NCBI RefSeq assembly: GCF_014836875.1
Contig: NZ_JACSQC010000002.1
Coordinates: forward strand, 450,834-514,833
Direction: 5' to 3'
Length of the DNA stretch: 64,000 nucleotides
From: Arthrobacter pullicola
Lineage (GTDB): Bacteria > Actinomycetota > Actinomycetes > Actinomycetales > Micrococcaceae
The notes beneath the pieces are model-generated. The model was given only the letters and a program-made list of their open reading frames with translations. It made no database searches and was not told the DNA's origin. Made by a program: the position numbers and the translations under genes. Numbering within the stretch: position 1 is the stretch's first letter; every line of letters starts with the position of its first letter. Shown in pieces: positions 34,220 through 42,358 of the stretch.

Positions 34220-35248
34220 ATGATCGAGATCACCCGCACCGGCGCACTGCTCTCACCGGCGGCAACCGGTCCCAGCACCCGGCCGGCGCTGCGGGTGGGC
34301 GTGGTCCAGCACCGATGGCAACCGGATCCGGAAGCGGTAAAAGCCGAGCTGAACGACGGGATTGCCCGTGCCGCCGACCAGGGAGCTGCCGTCGTCTTCC
34401 TCCCCGAGCTCACGCTGTCCCGTTACCCGGCGGACACCCTGCCCGATGGCCGGCCGGCAGACCTTGCCGAGGACCTCACCAACGGTCCGACGTTCGCATT
34501 CGCTGCGGCGGCCGCCCGGCGCCACGACGTCTGCGTGCATGCTTCCCTGTACGAGCAGGCGGAAGGGCCGGACGGACTGGGGCTGAACACTGCTGTCCTG
34601 GTGTCGCCGGAAGGCCAGCTGCTGGCCCGGACGCACAAACTGCATCTTCCGGTCACCACCGGGTACTTCGAGGACAGGTTTTTTCGCCCCGGCCCCGCGG
34701 TTGCGGATGCCTACCAGGTCCATGCGCCCGCAGAGCTCGACGGCGCGAGGCTGGGCCTGCCCTCCAGCTGGGACCAGTGGTTTCCCGAGCTGGCAAGGCT
34801 TTACGCGCTGGGCGGAGCGGAGGTGCTGGTCTATCCGACGGCGATTGGTTCGGAACCGGATTTCCCGGACTTCGACACGCAGCCGCTGTGGCAGAAGGTG
34901 ATCCTTGGGAACGCCATCGCCAACGGGCTGTTTATGGTGGTCCCGAACCGGTGGGGCAACGAAGGAAACCTCACGTTCTACGGATCCTCGTTTATCTGCG
35001 ACCCCTACGGCCGGGTCCTCGTGCAGGCTCCCCGCCACGAGTCGGCGGTGCTCATTGCCGACCTCGATCTGGACCAGTGCGCCCACTGGCGCACGCTCTT
35101 CCCATTCCTCGATACCCGGCGGCCGGAGACCTATGGAGCGCTGGTCGAGCCGGCGCGGGGTGGGGCGGCCGGGCAGGAGACTGCGGCGGGGACCGTACCG
35201 GAGGCTGCATCCGGGGTTCCAGCCAGCTACGCCTCCATCGGGAGATAA
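34220..35248 (+). CDS. Nitrilase-superfamily protein, AguB-like, catalytic Cys replaced by Ser
   Basis: A 342-residue carbon-nitrogen hydrolase fold closest in pattern to N-carbamoylputrescine amidase: after the nucleophile position comes WDQWFPELARLYALGG, then VLVYPTAIGSEPDFPD. The catalytic Glu63 (LPELTLSRY) and Lys140 (ARTHKLHLP) are present. The nucleophile Cys, normally in ICWDQWFPE, is Ser183 here (codon AGC at 34766-34768, preceded by another Ser codon). With Ser in place of Cys the usual thioester chemistry should fail or be very slow, so it may be a binding protein, a subunit or a diverged hydrolase. It has an extra C-terminal Gly/Ala-rich tail. It ends the operon. Confidence 0.85.
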   Translation: MIEITRTGALLSPAATGPSTRPALRVGVVQHRWQPDPEAVKAELNDGIARAADQGAAVVFLPELTLSRYPADTLPDGRPADLAEDLTNGPTFAFAAAAARRHDVCVHASLYEQAEGPDGLGLNTAVLVSPEGQLLARTHKLHLPVTTGYFEDRFFRPGPAVADAYQVHAPAELDGARLGLPSSWDQWFPELARLYALGGAEVLVYPTAIGSEPDFPDFDTQPLWQKVILGNAIANGLFMVVPNRWGNEGNLTFYGSSFICDPYGRVLVQAPRHESAVLIADLDLDQCAHWRTLFPFLDTRRPETYGALVEPARGGAAGQETAAGTVPEAASGVPASYASIGR

Positions 35249-35272
35249 CGCTCCCGCATGCGGGGCAGCTTT

Positions 35273-35338
35273 AGCAGGTCAGGTTTAACGGATCAGCTTT
35301 GGCGGATCAGCTTTAGCGGGCACGCTTGGCGGATCAGC
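35273..35338. repeat. Imperfect tandem repeats between hydrolase and ldh
   Basis: Three to four copies of a unit near GGATCAGCTTTGGC (e.g. at 35289-35302, 35304-35317 and a last copy at 35329-35340) fill most of the space between the two convergent genes and run into the last codons of ldh. Confidence 0.75.
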
Positions 35339-36299
35339 TGATGCCCAGGCTCTGCATGGTGTTCCGCAGCGTGTCGGCAGAATCCTGCAGGGCCTGCGTC
35401 TCGCCGTCATCGAGCGGCATTTCCAGCATCTTGTAGACGCCGCCGGAGCCAACAATGCTGGGCAGCGAGAGGGCCACCCCGGAGATGCCGTGCTCCCCCC
35501 GCAGAAGCGCCGAGACAGGAAGGACCGCGTTCTGGGCCTGGAAAACGGCCTCCACAATCCTCACTCCGGCGAGTCCGATCGCGTAGTTCGTGGCACCCTT
35601 GCCGGCGATGACCTTGTAAGCCGCGTTCACGACGTCGTCAGTAATTGCGGCAAGCAACTCATCGGTGAAGACCTGGCGGCCGCTGATCTGCCACTCGCGG
35701 ATGGGCACCGGCCCGATGGTTGCACTGGACCAGACCGGGAACTCGCTGTCCCCGTGCTCGCCGATGATCGTGGCGTGCACGCTGGACATGAGGACATGGG
35801 CGGACCGGGCCACCAGCAGCCGAAGGCGGGAGGTGTCCAGCACAGTTCCGGAGGAGAAGATCCGGTTTGTGGGCAATCCGGTGATCTTCTGGGCGGCCAC
35901 TGTCAGGACGTCGCAGGGGTTTGTCACCAGGACATAGACAGCTTCGGGTGCCTGTTCCATCAGTGCAGGCATCAGCGATTCCATGATCCGGACATTGGCC
36001 GCTGCAAGGTCCAGCCGCGTTTGGCCCGGTTTCTGGCGCGCTCCGGCCGTGATGACAATGACGTCGGCTCCGGCCAGCGCTTCAATGTTCCCGCCGCCGG
36101 TCACGGTGTTGGCACCCGTGAACTGCGTGCCGTGTGAAAGGTCCAGAACTTCGGCTTCCGCCCGTGCGCTGTCGATGTCGTAAATGGCGATCTCCCGGGC
36201 GGCTTCCCGGATGAGGGCGGCGTAGGCCAGCGCGGTCCCCACACCCCCTGCTCCGACGATTCCGAGTTTGGTGACTGGTCTGGTGGTGATGTTGGCCAT
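35334..36299 (-). CDS. ldh: L-lactate dehydrogenase
   Basis: A 321-residue LDH/MDH-family protein. The NAD-binding GAGGVGTALAY is at residues 15-25, Gln-Lys-Pro-Gly-Gln-Thr-Arg in the mobile loop (ARQKPGQTRLDL) carries the Gln that selects pyruvate over oxaloacetate, VTNPCDVLT and the active-site IIGEHGDSEFPVW follow. It reduces pyruvate to L-lactate with NADH (or the reverse). It is separated from the lactate-oxidation genes at 40-59 kb by 4 kb, and its promoter lies within 60 bp of the start. Convergent with the AguB-like gene. Confidence 0.93.
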   Translation of the reverse strand: MANITTRPVTKLGIVGAGGVGTALAYAALIREAAREIAIYDIDSARAEAEVLDLSHGTQFTGANTVTGGGNIEALAGADVIVITAGARQKPGQTRLDLAAANVRIMESLMPALMEQAPEAVYVLVTNPCDVLTVAAQKITGLPTNRIFSSGTVLDTSRLRLLVARSAHVLMSSVHATIIGEHGDSEFPVWSSATIGPVPIREWQISGRQVFTDELLAAITDDVVNAAYKVIAGKGATNYAIGLAGVRIVEAVFQAQNAVLPVSALLRGEHGISGVALSLPSIVGSGGVYKMLEMPLDDGETQALQDSADTLRNTMQSLGIS

Positions 36300-36341
36300 G
36301 ACTTTGAGCCTCGCTCATCCTTGGAGGGTTCCCCTAAATGC

Positions 36342-36370
36342 ACTATAGGGCGGGCCCGGCGGCGATGGAA
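36342..36370 (-). promoter_or_regulatory. Probable ldh promoter
   Basis: On the minus strand TATAGT (36347-36342) is a good -10 box, preceded at 17 bases by TTCCAT (36370-36365), a poor -35. The start point would be about 35 bp from the ldh ATG. Confidence 0.5.
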
Positions 36371-36521
36371 CGGGTCAATGGCGGGCTGTATCCCAGGGAG
36401 CGGAAACCGGCCCCGGGTCTCCTCCAGCATCAGCGCCGAGCGGCGCAAGTCTCGGGTTCCCCCGTCCGCCATCTGACTGTCTCAGATACATTGAGCCACC
36501 ATGCCGACGGAGGGAAGCAGC

Positions 36522-37223
36522 ATGCGTCGCCTCAACTCAGTGCCCACGGAACGATTCCATCTTTGGTTGATGCTGGCGTCGACCTTTTCCACCGGAGTGA
36601 TCGACGCCCTGGGATATTTAGGGCTCGATCAGGTTTTTACCGGGAACATGACCGGCAATGTGTTGCTTTTGGGGATGGCGTTTGCCGGCGGAGCAGACCT
36701 CCCAACGCTTCGTCCTGCCCTGGCTTTGGTGTGTTTTATGCTCGGTGCGGCGCTGGCCGGGAGGGTGCTGCGGCGCGGATCTGATGGCTGGTCCCGGCAG
36801 GTGTCCGCGGCCCTGACAGTTGTTGCAGGCTGGATCGCTCTGCTGGCCGTGTTTACCGCGGTGATTGATGTGCAGGCGGAGGAAATTCTTGGCAGCGTCA
36901 CGACGTCGTCAATGGCTGCCGCGATGGGGATCCAGGCCGCAACGGCGAGGCATCTCAAAGTCGCTGAGATTTCCACCGTCGTCGTCACGTCCACAATCAC
37001 CGGGTTGGCATCAGATTCCCGCTTGGCTGGTGGGGACAGCCATTTCTGGGCCAGGCGGGTTTTGGCCATCTCGCTCATTTTGATGGGGGCGGTTGCTGGT
37101 GCCGGTCTCTTGAACGCGGGCTTGTGGCTGGGGTTTACGGTTTCCGCGCTGATCTCCACGGCGGTGGCCCTTTTGGGTGCCCTTCGGCACCACCGAGAGC
37201 GCCGGTCTGTGGCAGGGGTTTAG
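36522..37223 (+). CDS. YoaK-family (DUF1275) membrane protein
   Basis: A 233-residue protein with about six hydrophobic helices and the DUF1275 hallmarks: FSTGVIDALGYLGL, DQVFTGNMTGNVLLLGMA and the later AMGIQAATARHLKVAEISTVVVTSTITGL (in two segments). YoaK proteins are predicted membrane proteins of unknown transport role. ATG 36522 follows GGAGGG at a good distance, so I prefer it to the ATG at 36501. It is a single gene divergent from ldh. Confidence 0.9.
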   Translation: MRRLNSVPTERFHLWLMLASTFSTGVIDALGYLGLDQVFTGNMTGNVLLLGMAFAGGADLPTLRPALALVCFMLGAALAGRVLRRGSDGWSRQVSAALTVVAGWIALLAVFTAVIDVQAEEILGSVTTSSMAAAMGIQAATARHLKVAEISTVVVTSTITGLASDSRLAGGDSHFWARRVLAISLILMGAVAGAGLLNAGLWLGFTVSALISTAVALLGALRHHRERRSVAGV

Positions 37224-37267
37224 GATTCCGGTTCTGTGGTGGACGCCGGCCGGAGACGGCGCTGTCG

Positions 37268-37304
37268 CCGATGTTCGCCGTCGCCTCCGATGTTCGCCGT
37301 CGCC
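37268..37304. repeat. 19-bp tandem duplication upstream of HNH gene
   Basis: CCGATGTTCGCCGTCGCC occurs at 37268-37285 and 37287-37304 (unit of 19 bp) in the GC-rich space after yoaK, where several further GCCGTCGCC fragments lie. Confidence 0.85.
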
Positions 37305-37470
37305 AATTGCCGCCGTCGCCTCATCGACCGGTTTACCGTCAGCTCGCACATGCCGGTTCGGCCGGCGCGGCAGCCCAAACGCCCCCTGAACCTGTTCCCG
37401 ACAAGACAAGTACCGCCGGCTCGGAGACCAGTAATTGAAGGGGACGATATAGCCCGTTTTGAGGCTTGGA

Positions 37471-39456
37471 ATGTCGGTGGCGGCTGAAAGTGTGGGGGGT
37501 ATGAACAGCTCCCCAGGCACCCCGCCTTCCCAGACTTCGGGTCGGGAAAACAGTGGCGCGTCCGGGACGCTGGACAGTTCCGGAATCCCGGCCGTGTTTT
37601 GTGCTGATCCGCAGGCGGTTTCATCGGTGGCGGAGATTCCGGAGGGGTTTGATGGGCGCTTGTCGCTGCGTTCGGTGGAGGGGCTGGGGTTTGCAGAGAC
37701 GGTTGGCGCCTTAGAGCGGTTCGGGGTGCTGATCTCCTGGGCGCAGGCACAGCAGGCCAAGGTCACGGCCCGGCTGGAGGAGCTCTTCGCCCGCGACATT
37801 GCCCGGGCTGCCGGCCGGGAGGACCCTTCCTTAGCGCTGTCCCTCGCCGCGGCGGAGGCCGGCGCCGTGTTGAACCTGCCGCATATGAGCGCGATGCATT
37901 TGGTAAGCGAGTCGTCCCGGTTGGAGAGGGAGCATCCCCAGACCTTGGCCCGGCTGGCCGAGGGACGGATCGGGTACCAGCACGCGCGGATCATCCTGGA
38001 CGAAACCCAGTACCTGCCCGACGTTCCGGTTCGGGGCCCTGGTTTGGCGACACATCCGGGCCCAGACTCTGGCACTGGCACAGGCACTGGCGCCGGGACC
38101 AGCCCTCAGGGCGAACCGGATCCCGGCAGTACGAATTCCGGTGACCATGGGGATAATCAGGCCACCCTGCTGGACCGCAACCTGCTCAGCCCGGAAGACC
38201 AGGAAGATGGAAACTCCGGTGCGGAGCCAGAGGCGGCTCCGGCTGGCAATGGTCCTGACCGGATGGGTGTGCGGCAGCGCTTCGAGGCGGATCTGCTCCG
38301 TTGCGCGGAAGGGCGAACCGCTGCCGGGTTTGGCCGGAAAGCCCGCCGTCTGCGGGAGTCCCGGTTCCCGCAGACAATTTCTGTCCGGCACCGGGATGCT
38401 GTGGAGAAGCGGCGGGTGTGTTTCGAGGCGCTTCCTGACGGGATGTCCTGTTTGACTGCGTTCCTCGCCGCGGAAAAGGGCCAGGCCATATACACGGCGT
38501 TGTCTGCCTCCGCACGAGCTGGAAAGTCGGCTGGGGATCCCCGGAGCGTTGACCAGCTGCGTGCCGACACTCTGGCTACGGTCCTGCTCGACGGCGGTCC
38601 AAGGGGGAAAACTCCGAACGTCGGTGAACAACCGGTTCCTGCGGGCCCGGAGGAGGGTGGCCCGTCCTGCGGCGGTTCCAGCCCAGCAGCGGAGGACAGC
38701 CCCGGTACCGAAGGCTCCCGCGAGACGGGAGAACCTGACGTGCGTTCGACCGCCCCCGCCGGCGCGGGACCTCGGCAGGCGTCCCGGTCGGGACGGAATG
38801 ACAGACGCGCAGAACGCTCCCGGTCAGGACCACGGTCCCCCTCCGTGACCCGGCCCCGGGTGAGGACTGAGGTGAGAACTCAGGTGAGGACTGAGGTGAT
38901 GGTGCTGATCAACGCTGACACCCTCGCCGGTCTGGACCAGGCACCGGCAGAGCTGAACGGCTATGGTCCTATCAGCGCCGAAACCGGACGGAAAATGATC
39001 CTGCAGGCCCTGAACTGGACACCTCTGCTGCAGGATTCGGCCTCCGGCGAAATCCTGGCCGTGGGACGGCGGCGGCGAATCCCTGCGGGACTCAAACGCT
39101 GGCTCCAAGCCCGCGACGGGACCTGCCGGTTCCCCGGCTGCGCCGTCAACGTAGCCCGCTCCGAGATCGACCACACCAGGCCCTGGGCTCGAGGCGGACC
39201 CACCGAGCACTCAAACCTTGAACATCTCTGCCCCAAACACCACCGCTTCAAAACCCTCGGCTATTGGAAAGCCCGCCGACCCGAACCCGGTGCCCTCGAC
39301 TGGACCTCGCCGACGGGAAGAACCTATACCACCGAACCCGCGCTCGGGCTCGGCAGTCCTCCCGGCGCCGGATTCCCGCTGACATCAGAACCAAGCGCAC
39401 TTTGGCGCGACGAGGACGCCGGCACGGTTGAATCCGCGGACCCTCCTCCTTTTTAA
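37471..39456 (+). CDS. DUF222/HNH endonuclease domain protein
   Basis: A 661-residue protein with an N-terminal DUF222 region (SVEGLGFAETVGALERFGVLISWAQAQQAKV in pieces) and a C-terminal HNH nuclease domain: DGTCRFPGC, EIDHTRPWARGGPTEHSN and LCPKHHRFK give the zinc cysteines and the HNH core. Actinobacteria, particularly Arthrobacter relatives, carry many such genes; they resemble the 13E12-type repeat proteins of mycobacteria. Two Gly/Pro/Ser-rich low-complexity blocks lie in the middle. ATG 37471 has GAGG seven bases upstream; an ATG at 37501 is an alternative. A role as a defence or mobile-element nuclease is not shown here. Confidence 0.88.
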   Translation: MSVAAESVGGMNSSPGTPPSQTSGRENSGASGTLDSSGIPAVFCADPQAVSSVAEIPEGFDGRLSLRSVEGLGFAETVGALERFGVLISWAQAQQAKVTARLEELFARDIARAAGREDPSLALSLAAAEAGAVLNLPHMSAMHLVSESSRLEREHPQTLARLAEGRIGYQHARIILDETQYLPDVPVRGPGLATHPGPDSGTGTGTGAGTSPQGEPDPGSTNSGDHGDNQATLLDRNLLSPEDQEDGNSGAEPEAAPAGNGPDRMGVRQRFEADLLRCAEGRTAAGFGRKARRLRESRFPQTISVRHRDAVEKRRVCFEALPDGMSCLTAFLAAEKGQAIYTALSASARAGKSAGDPRSVDQLRADTLATVLLDGGPRGKTPNVGEQPVPAGPEEGGPSCGGSSPAAEDSPGTEGSRETGEPDVRSTAPAGAGPRQASRSGRNDRRAERSRSGPRSPSVTRPRVRTEVRTQVRTEVMVLINADTLAGLDQAPAELNGYGPISAETGRKMILQALNWTPLLQDSASGEILAVGRRRRIPAGLKRWLQARDGTCRFPGCAVNVARSEIDHTRPWARGGPTEHSNLEHLCPKHHRFKTLGYWKARRPEPGALDWTSPTGRTYTTEPALGLGSPPGAGFPLTSEPSALWRDEDAGTVESADPPPF

Positions 39457-39484
39457 GGCAAGAGCTCCGCTCCTCGGTCCCCAG

Positions 39485-39552
39485 GCCCCCGCTCAGCCAG
39501 CCCAGCCCTCCCCAGCACAGCCCTCCCCAGCCCAGCCCTCCCTAGCCCTTCC
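39485..39552. repeat. Pro/Ser-type low-complexity repeat after HNH gene
   Basis: Five to six copies of CCAGCCCAGCCCTCCC-like units in the 146-bp space between the HNH gene and the acetyltransferase. They are not translated in a convincing frame. Confidence 0.8.
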
Positions 39553-39602
39553 CGGGCCAGCGCATCGTTCTCCTCGAAAGAGGACATGGCTAGAGTGGTC
39601 CC

Positions 39603-40142
39603 ATGCTGGAGCAGAATGCCAGGGATTGGTCACCAGTCAGTACGGACCGTCTGCTGCTGCGCCGGCCGCTCGCACGTGACGAAGGCGCAGCTATCGACCT
39701 CCATACCGATCCCCGGACCAATGTCCACCACCCCGGGCCGTCAACCGTCACCCGGGCTTCATCCGCACGGACTTTCCACGAGATCCGGCAGCACTGGTAC
39801 CGTCACGGGTTCGGAGTCTGGACCGTCGTCGACCCTAAAGACCCGCTGACCCTCATCGGCTTCACGGGAGTCTCCCACCGGATCGTCCGCGGCAGGCCTG
39901 CCTTGAACCTTTATTACCGCTACTCCCCTGATTACTGGGGCCAAGGGCTGGCAACGGAAGGTGCCCTGGAAGCAGTCCGCCGCTCCGAAGAGCTCCTTCC
40001 CGGACTACCTGTAGTCGCCTACACATCCGTGGACAACATCGGCTCCCAACGGACCGCTCTTGCTGCAGGGCTGGAGCGCCGGGAGGACCTCGACGTCGAC
40101 CGCGGCACCTACATGGACATCTATCTGGCCAAAGGCTGGTAA
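39603..40142 (+). CDS. GNAT acetyltransferase (RimJ/RimL-like)
   Basis: A 179-residue GNAT-fold protein: TDRLLLRRPLARDEGAA opens the domain, GFTGVSHRI follows, then the acetyl-CoA loop region YYRYSPDYWGQGLATEGALEAVRR, and VDNIGSQRTALAAGLERRED. This is the RimL/SpeG-like architecture that acetylates protein N-termini or small amines. Nearby genes give no target. It is a single gene with ATG at 39603 and a short leader. Confidence 0.88.
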   Translation: MLEQNARDWSPVSTDRLLLRRPLARDEGAAIDLHTDPRTNVHHPGPSTVTRASSARTFHEIRQHWYRHGFGVWTVVDPKDPLTLIGFTGVSHRIVRGRPALNLYYRYSPDYWGQGLATEGALEAVRRSEELLPGLPVVAYTSVDNIGSQRTALAAGLERREDLDVDRGTYMDIYLAKGW

Positions 40143-40381
40143 TCCAGGCAGCAATAACGAGGCAAACACCCCCACCCCCTCCGCCAGGTGACAAACAGTT
40201 CCTGTCCATCGCCACCCGTAAATTCTGTGCAGGGATCCATGTGGGGCCAGGCTCGGCTTACCCTGTAAATACCTACAGACCGCTTTTCCCACCCACTCCC
40301 ACGGCCAGGATCCAGCCCGCCAGAAGCGGGTCTTCAGCTGGCCTCGGCACGTCGGCAGCTGGACCCGGCACGGAGGGTTTT

Positions 40382-42334
40382 ATGGAGAGCTTCACCCCAA
40401 CGACAAACCCGGTCGGCGAAAGCATCGCTCTTTCCGCACTTCTGGCCCTGGTTCCGCTGCTGGTCTTCTTCCTGCTGCTGGCCTTCGCAAAAACCAAGGC
40501 CTACATCGCTGGAGCCTGCGCGCTGGCTGCCGCCCTTGTGATCGCCGTCCTGGGCTTTGGCATGCCAGTCGGGCTGGCGTTCCTATCCGCAACCCAGGGC
40601 GCGGCCTTTGGCCTGTTCCCCGTTGTCTGGATCATTGTGATGGCCGTCTGGCTGTACCAGGTCACGGTGCGCAGCGGACGTTTCGAGGATCTCCGGCGCG
40701 TGTTCGACACCGTGGGCGGCGGCGACATTCGAGTCCAGGCCCTGCTGGTGGCGTTCTGCTTCGGCGGGCTGCTGGAGGCGCTGGCCGGGTTCGGCGCTCC
40801 GGTCGCGATCACGGTCACCATGCTGCTGGCCATCGGCATTGCACCAATCCGTGCCGCTACTGCCGTGCTGGTCGCCAACACGGCACCGGTCGCCTTCGGT
40901 GCGCTGGCCATCCCCATTACGACGGCGGCGAACCTGACCAGCTACACCGGCGACGAAATCGGAGCCGTCGTCGGACGGCAGACCCCGCTGCTGGCCTTCA
41001 TCGTCCCGCTGATCCTGCTCTTCATCCTCGATGGCAGGCGCGGGCTGCGGGAGTGCTGGCCGGTAGCCCTGTTCACCGGCGTCGTCTTCTCGATTTTCCA
41101 ATTCCTGTGCTCCAACTATTTCTCCTACGAACTCACTGACATTGTTGCGTCGCTTATAGCGATGGCTGCTGCCGTGGCGTTCCTGCGGTTCTGGCAGCCG
41201 CGCGGCAGTGCACAGGCCTCCGACCGGATGCACGGTGAGCTGGAAGCCGCCCGCGCTGGGGGCTGGACGCCAGCGGGCGCTAAGGGTAGTGGCGGGACCG
41301 GGCCAGAAGGCCACTCCAGAGGGCACGACGGCGGCCCCTCAGCAGCCGCCGGCAGCTCAGGACAGTCCGGCGGCAGTTCAGGACAACCCGGCAGTTCAGG
41401 ACACTCCGGCACCGGAGGATCCTCGGGGCCGCCGGAATATGTCGGTGGCCAGCGCGGTGCGCACGCTGCCGGAAGTGCCGCTGAACGCGGGACCGGGAAG
41501 AGTGCCAGCACAGGCGGACTGGACGGTCAGGGCCAGGACCGGCTCACGCCGTCGCGCGGTTGGATGGCCCTGTTCCCGTACGTCCTGGTGATCGTCATCT
41601 TCGGCATCGCCAACCTCTGGACGCTCGGGGTGGATATCCCGGAGGCCCTCGCCAGAACCACCGTCGAAATCCCCTGGCCATGGCTCCACGAGGCCCTGCT
41701 GGATGCCGACGGTCAGACGCAGTCCTCCACGATCTACAGCTTCGATTGGCTGGTCAGTCCCGGAACCCTGCTGCTGATCAGCGGCCTGATCGTGGCCCTG
41801 GTCTACTCACGTTTTGATGACCGGGGCCGCTATCCGCTGACCATGGGCGGAGCCATGCAGGAAATGTGGCTTACCGCCAAGCGGATGAAATCCGCTGCGC
41901 TGACCATCCTGGGGGTCCTGGCGCTGGCGTACGTGATGAACTTTTCCGGCCAGACCATCTCCATCGGAACCTGGCTGGCGGCGACAGGTGCATTCTTCGC
42001 ATTCCTGTCTCCGGTGCTCGGGTGGATCGGCACGGCAGTGACCGGCTCCGACACCTCGGCCAACGCCCTGTTCGCAAAGCTGCAGGAGACGGCCGGCCAG
42101 GCTGCCGGGCTGGATCCCAAGCTGATGGTCGCGGCGAACACCGGCGGCGGGGTCATGGGCAAGCTGATTTCCCCGCAGAACCTGGCAATCGGGGCCGCCG
42201 CAGTGAATATGAGCGGGCAGGAGTCCGTCCTGTTCCGGAAGGTCTTTGGCTGGAGTGTGGGCCTGCTGCTGGCACTGTGTGTGATCGTCTTCCTGCAGTC
42301 CACGCCCGTACTGAGCTGGATGATCCCCGGGTGA
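40382..42334 (+). CDS. L-lactate permease LctP-family, first copy
   Basis: A 650-residue LctP/LldP permease with at least twelve hydrophobic helices: NPVGESIALSALLALVPLLVFF, GFGAPVAIT, VANTAPVAFGALAIP, and the C-terminal SDTSANALFAKLQ and SPQNLAIGAA blocks. It imports lactate or glycolate with protons. Relative to the copy at 50875 it has a 60-residue insertion (about 302-360) rich in Ser/Gly/Pro after the sixth or seventh helix, encoded by DNA repeats around 41350-41420, and its repeats of GSSGQ are absent in the other copy. No LldR-type operator is seen upstream, unlike the second copy. RBS GGAGGG before ATG 40382. Confidence 0.92.
   Translation: MESFTPTTNPVGESIALSALLALVPLLVFFLLLAFAKTKAYIAGACALAAALVIAVLGFGMPVGLAFLSATQGAAFGLFPVVWIIVMAVWLYQVTVRSGRFEDLRRVFDTVGGGDIRVQALLVAFCFGGLLEALAGFGAPVAITVTMLLAIGIAPIRAATAVLVANTAPVAFGALAIPITTAANLTSYTGDEIGAVVGRQTPLLAFIVPLILLFILDGRRGLRECWPVALFTGVVFSIFQFLCSNYFSYELTDIVASLIAMAAAVAFLRFWQPRGSAQASDRMHGELEAARAGGWTPAGAKGSGGTGPEGHSRGHDGGPSAAAGSSGQSGGSSGQPGSSGHSGTGGSSGPPEYVGGQRGAHAAGSAAERGTGKSASTGGLDGQGQDRLTPSRGWMALFPYVLVIVIFGIANLWTLGVDIPEALARTTVEIPWPWLHEALLDADGQTQSSTIYSFDWLVSPGTLLLISGLIVALVYSRFDDRGRYPLTMGGAMQEMWLTAKRMKSAALTILGVLALAYVMNFSGQTISIGTWLAATGAFFAFLSPVLGWIGTAVTGSDTSANALFAKLQETAGQAAGLDPKLMVAANTGGGVMGKLISPQNLAIGAAAVNMSGQESVLFRKVFGWSVGLLLALCVIVFLQSTPVLSWMIPG
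41350..41420 (+). repeat. Imperfect repeats encoding a Ser/Gly linker in permease
   Basis: Three copies of a 15-21 bp unit near GGCAGTTCAGGACAMCCC, in frame, encode SSGQSGGSSGQPGSSGHSG of the extra loop of the lactate permease. Confidence 0.8.
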
Positions 42335-42352
42335 GCACGGGATCATCCAGCT
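42314..42352 (+). terminator. Hairpin overlapping the end of the permease gene
   Basis: A perfect 14-bp stem (AGCTGGATGATCCC and its reverse complement, 11-base loop) whose left arm encodes the last residues SWMI of the permease and whose right arm ends 7 bp before the stop of the convergent aldolase gene. It can act in both directions. Confidence 0.75.
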
Positions 42353-42358
42353 GACGGG

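Noticed and set aside
34150-35274. A 374-codon open frame overlapping the AguB-like gene in another frame
   Set aside because: Arg/Gly/Pro-rich and without conserved segments, while the chosen frame aligns with nitrilase motifs throughout.
37471-39456. HNH protein as part of a mobile intron or defence island
   Set aside because: It is a stand-alone DUF222/HNH gene of the type common in this group; no partner genes, inverted repeats or target duplication were seen.
40143-40381. An LldR-type operator before the first lactate permease
   Set aside because: I searched the space for TGGT-N3-ACCA or TGGCCTGACCA and saw only a loosely similar GGGGCCAGG.
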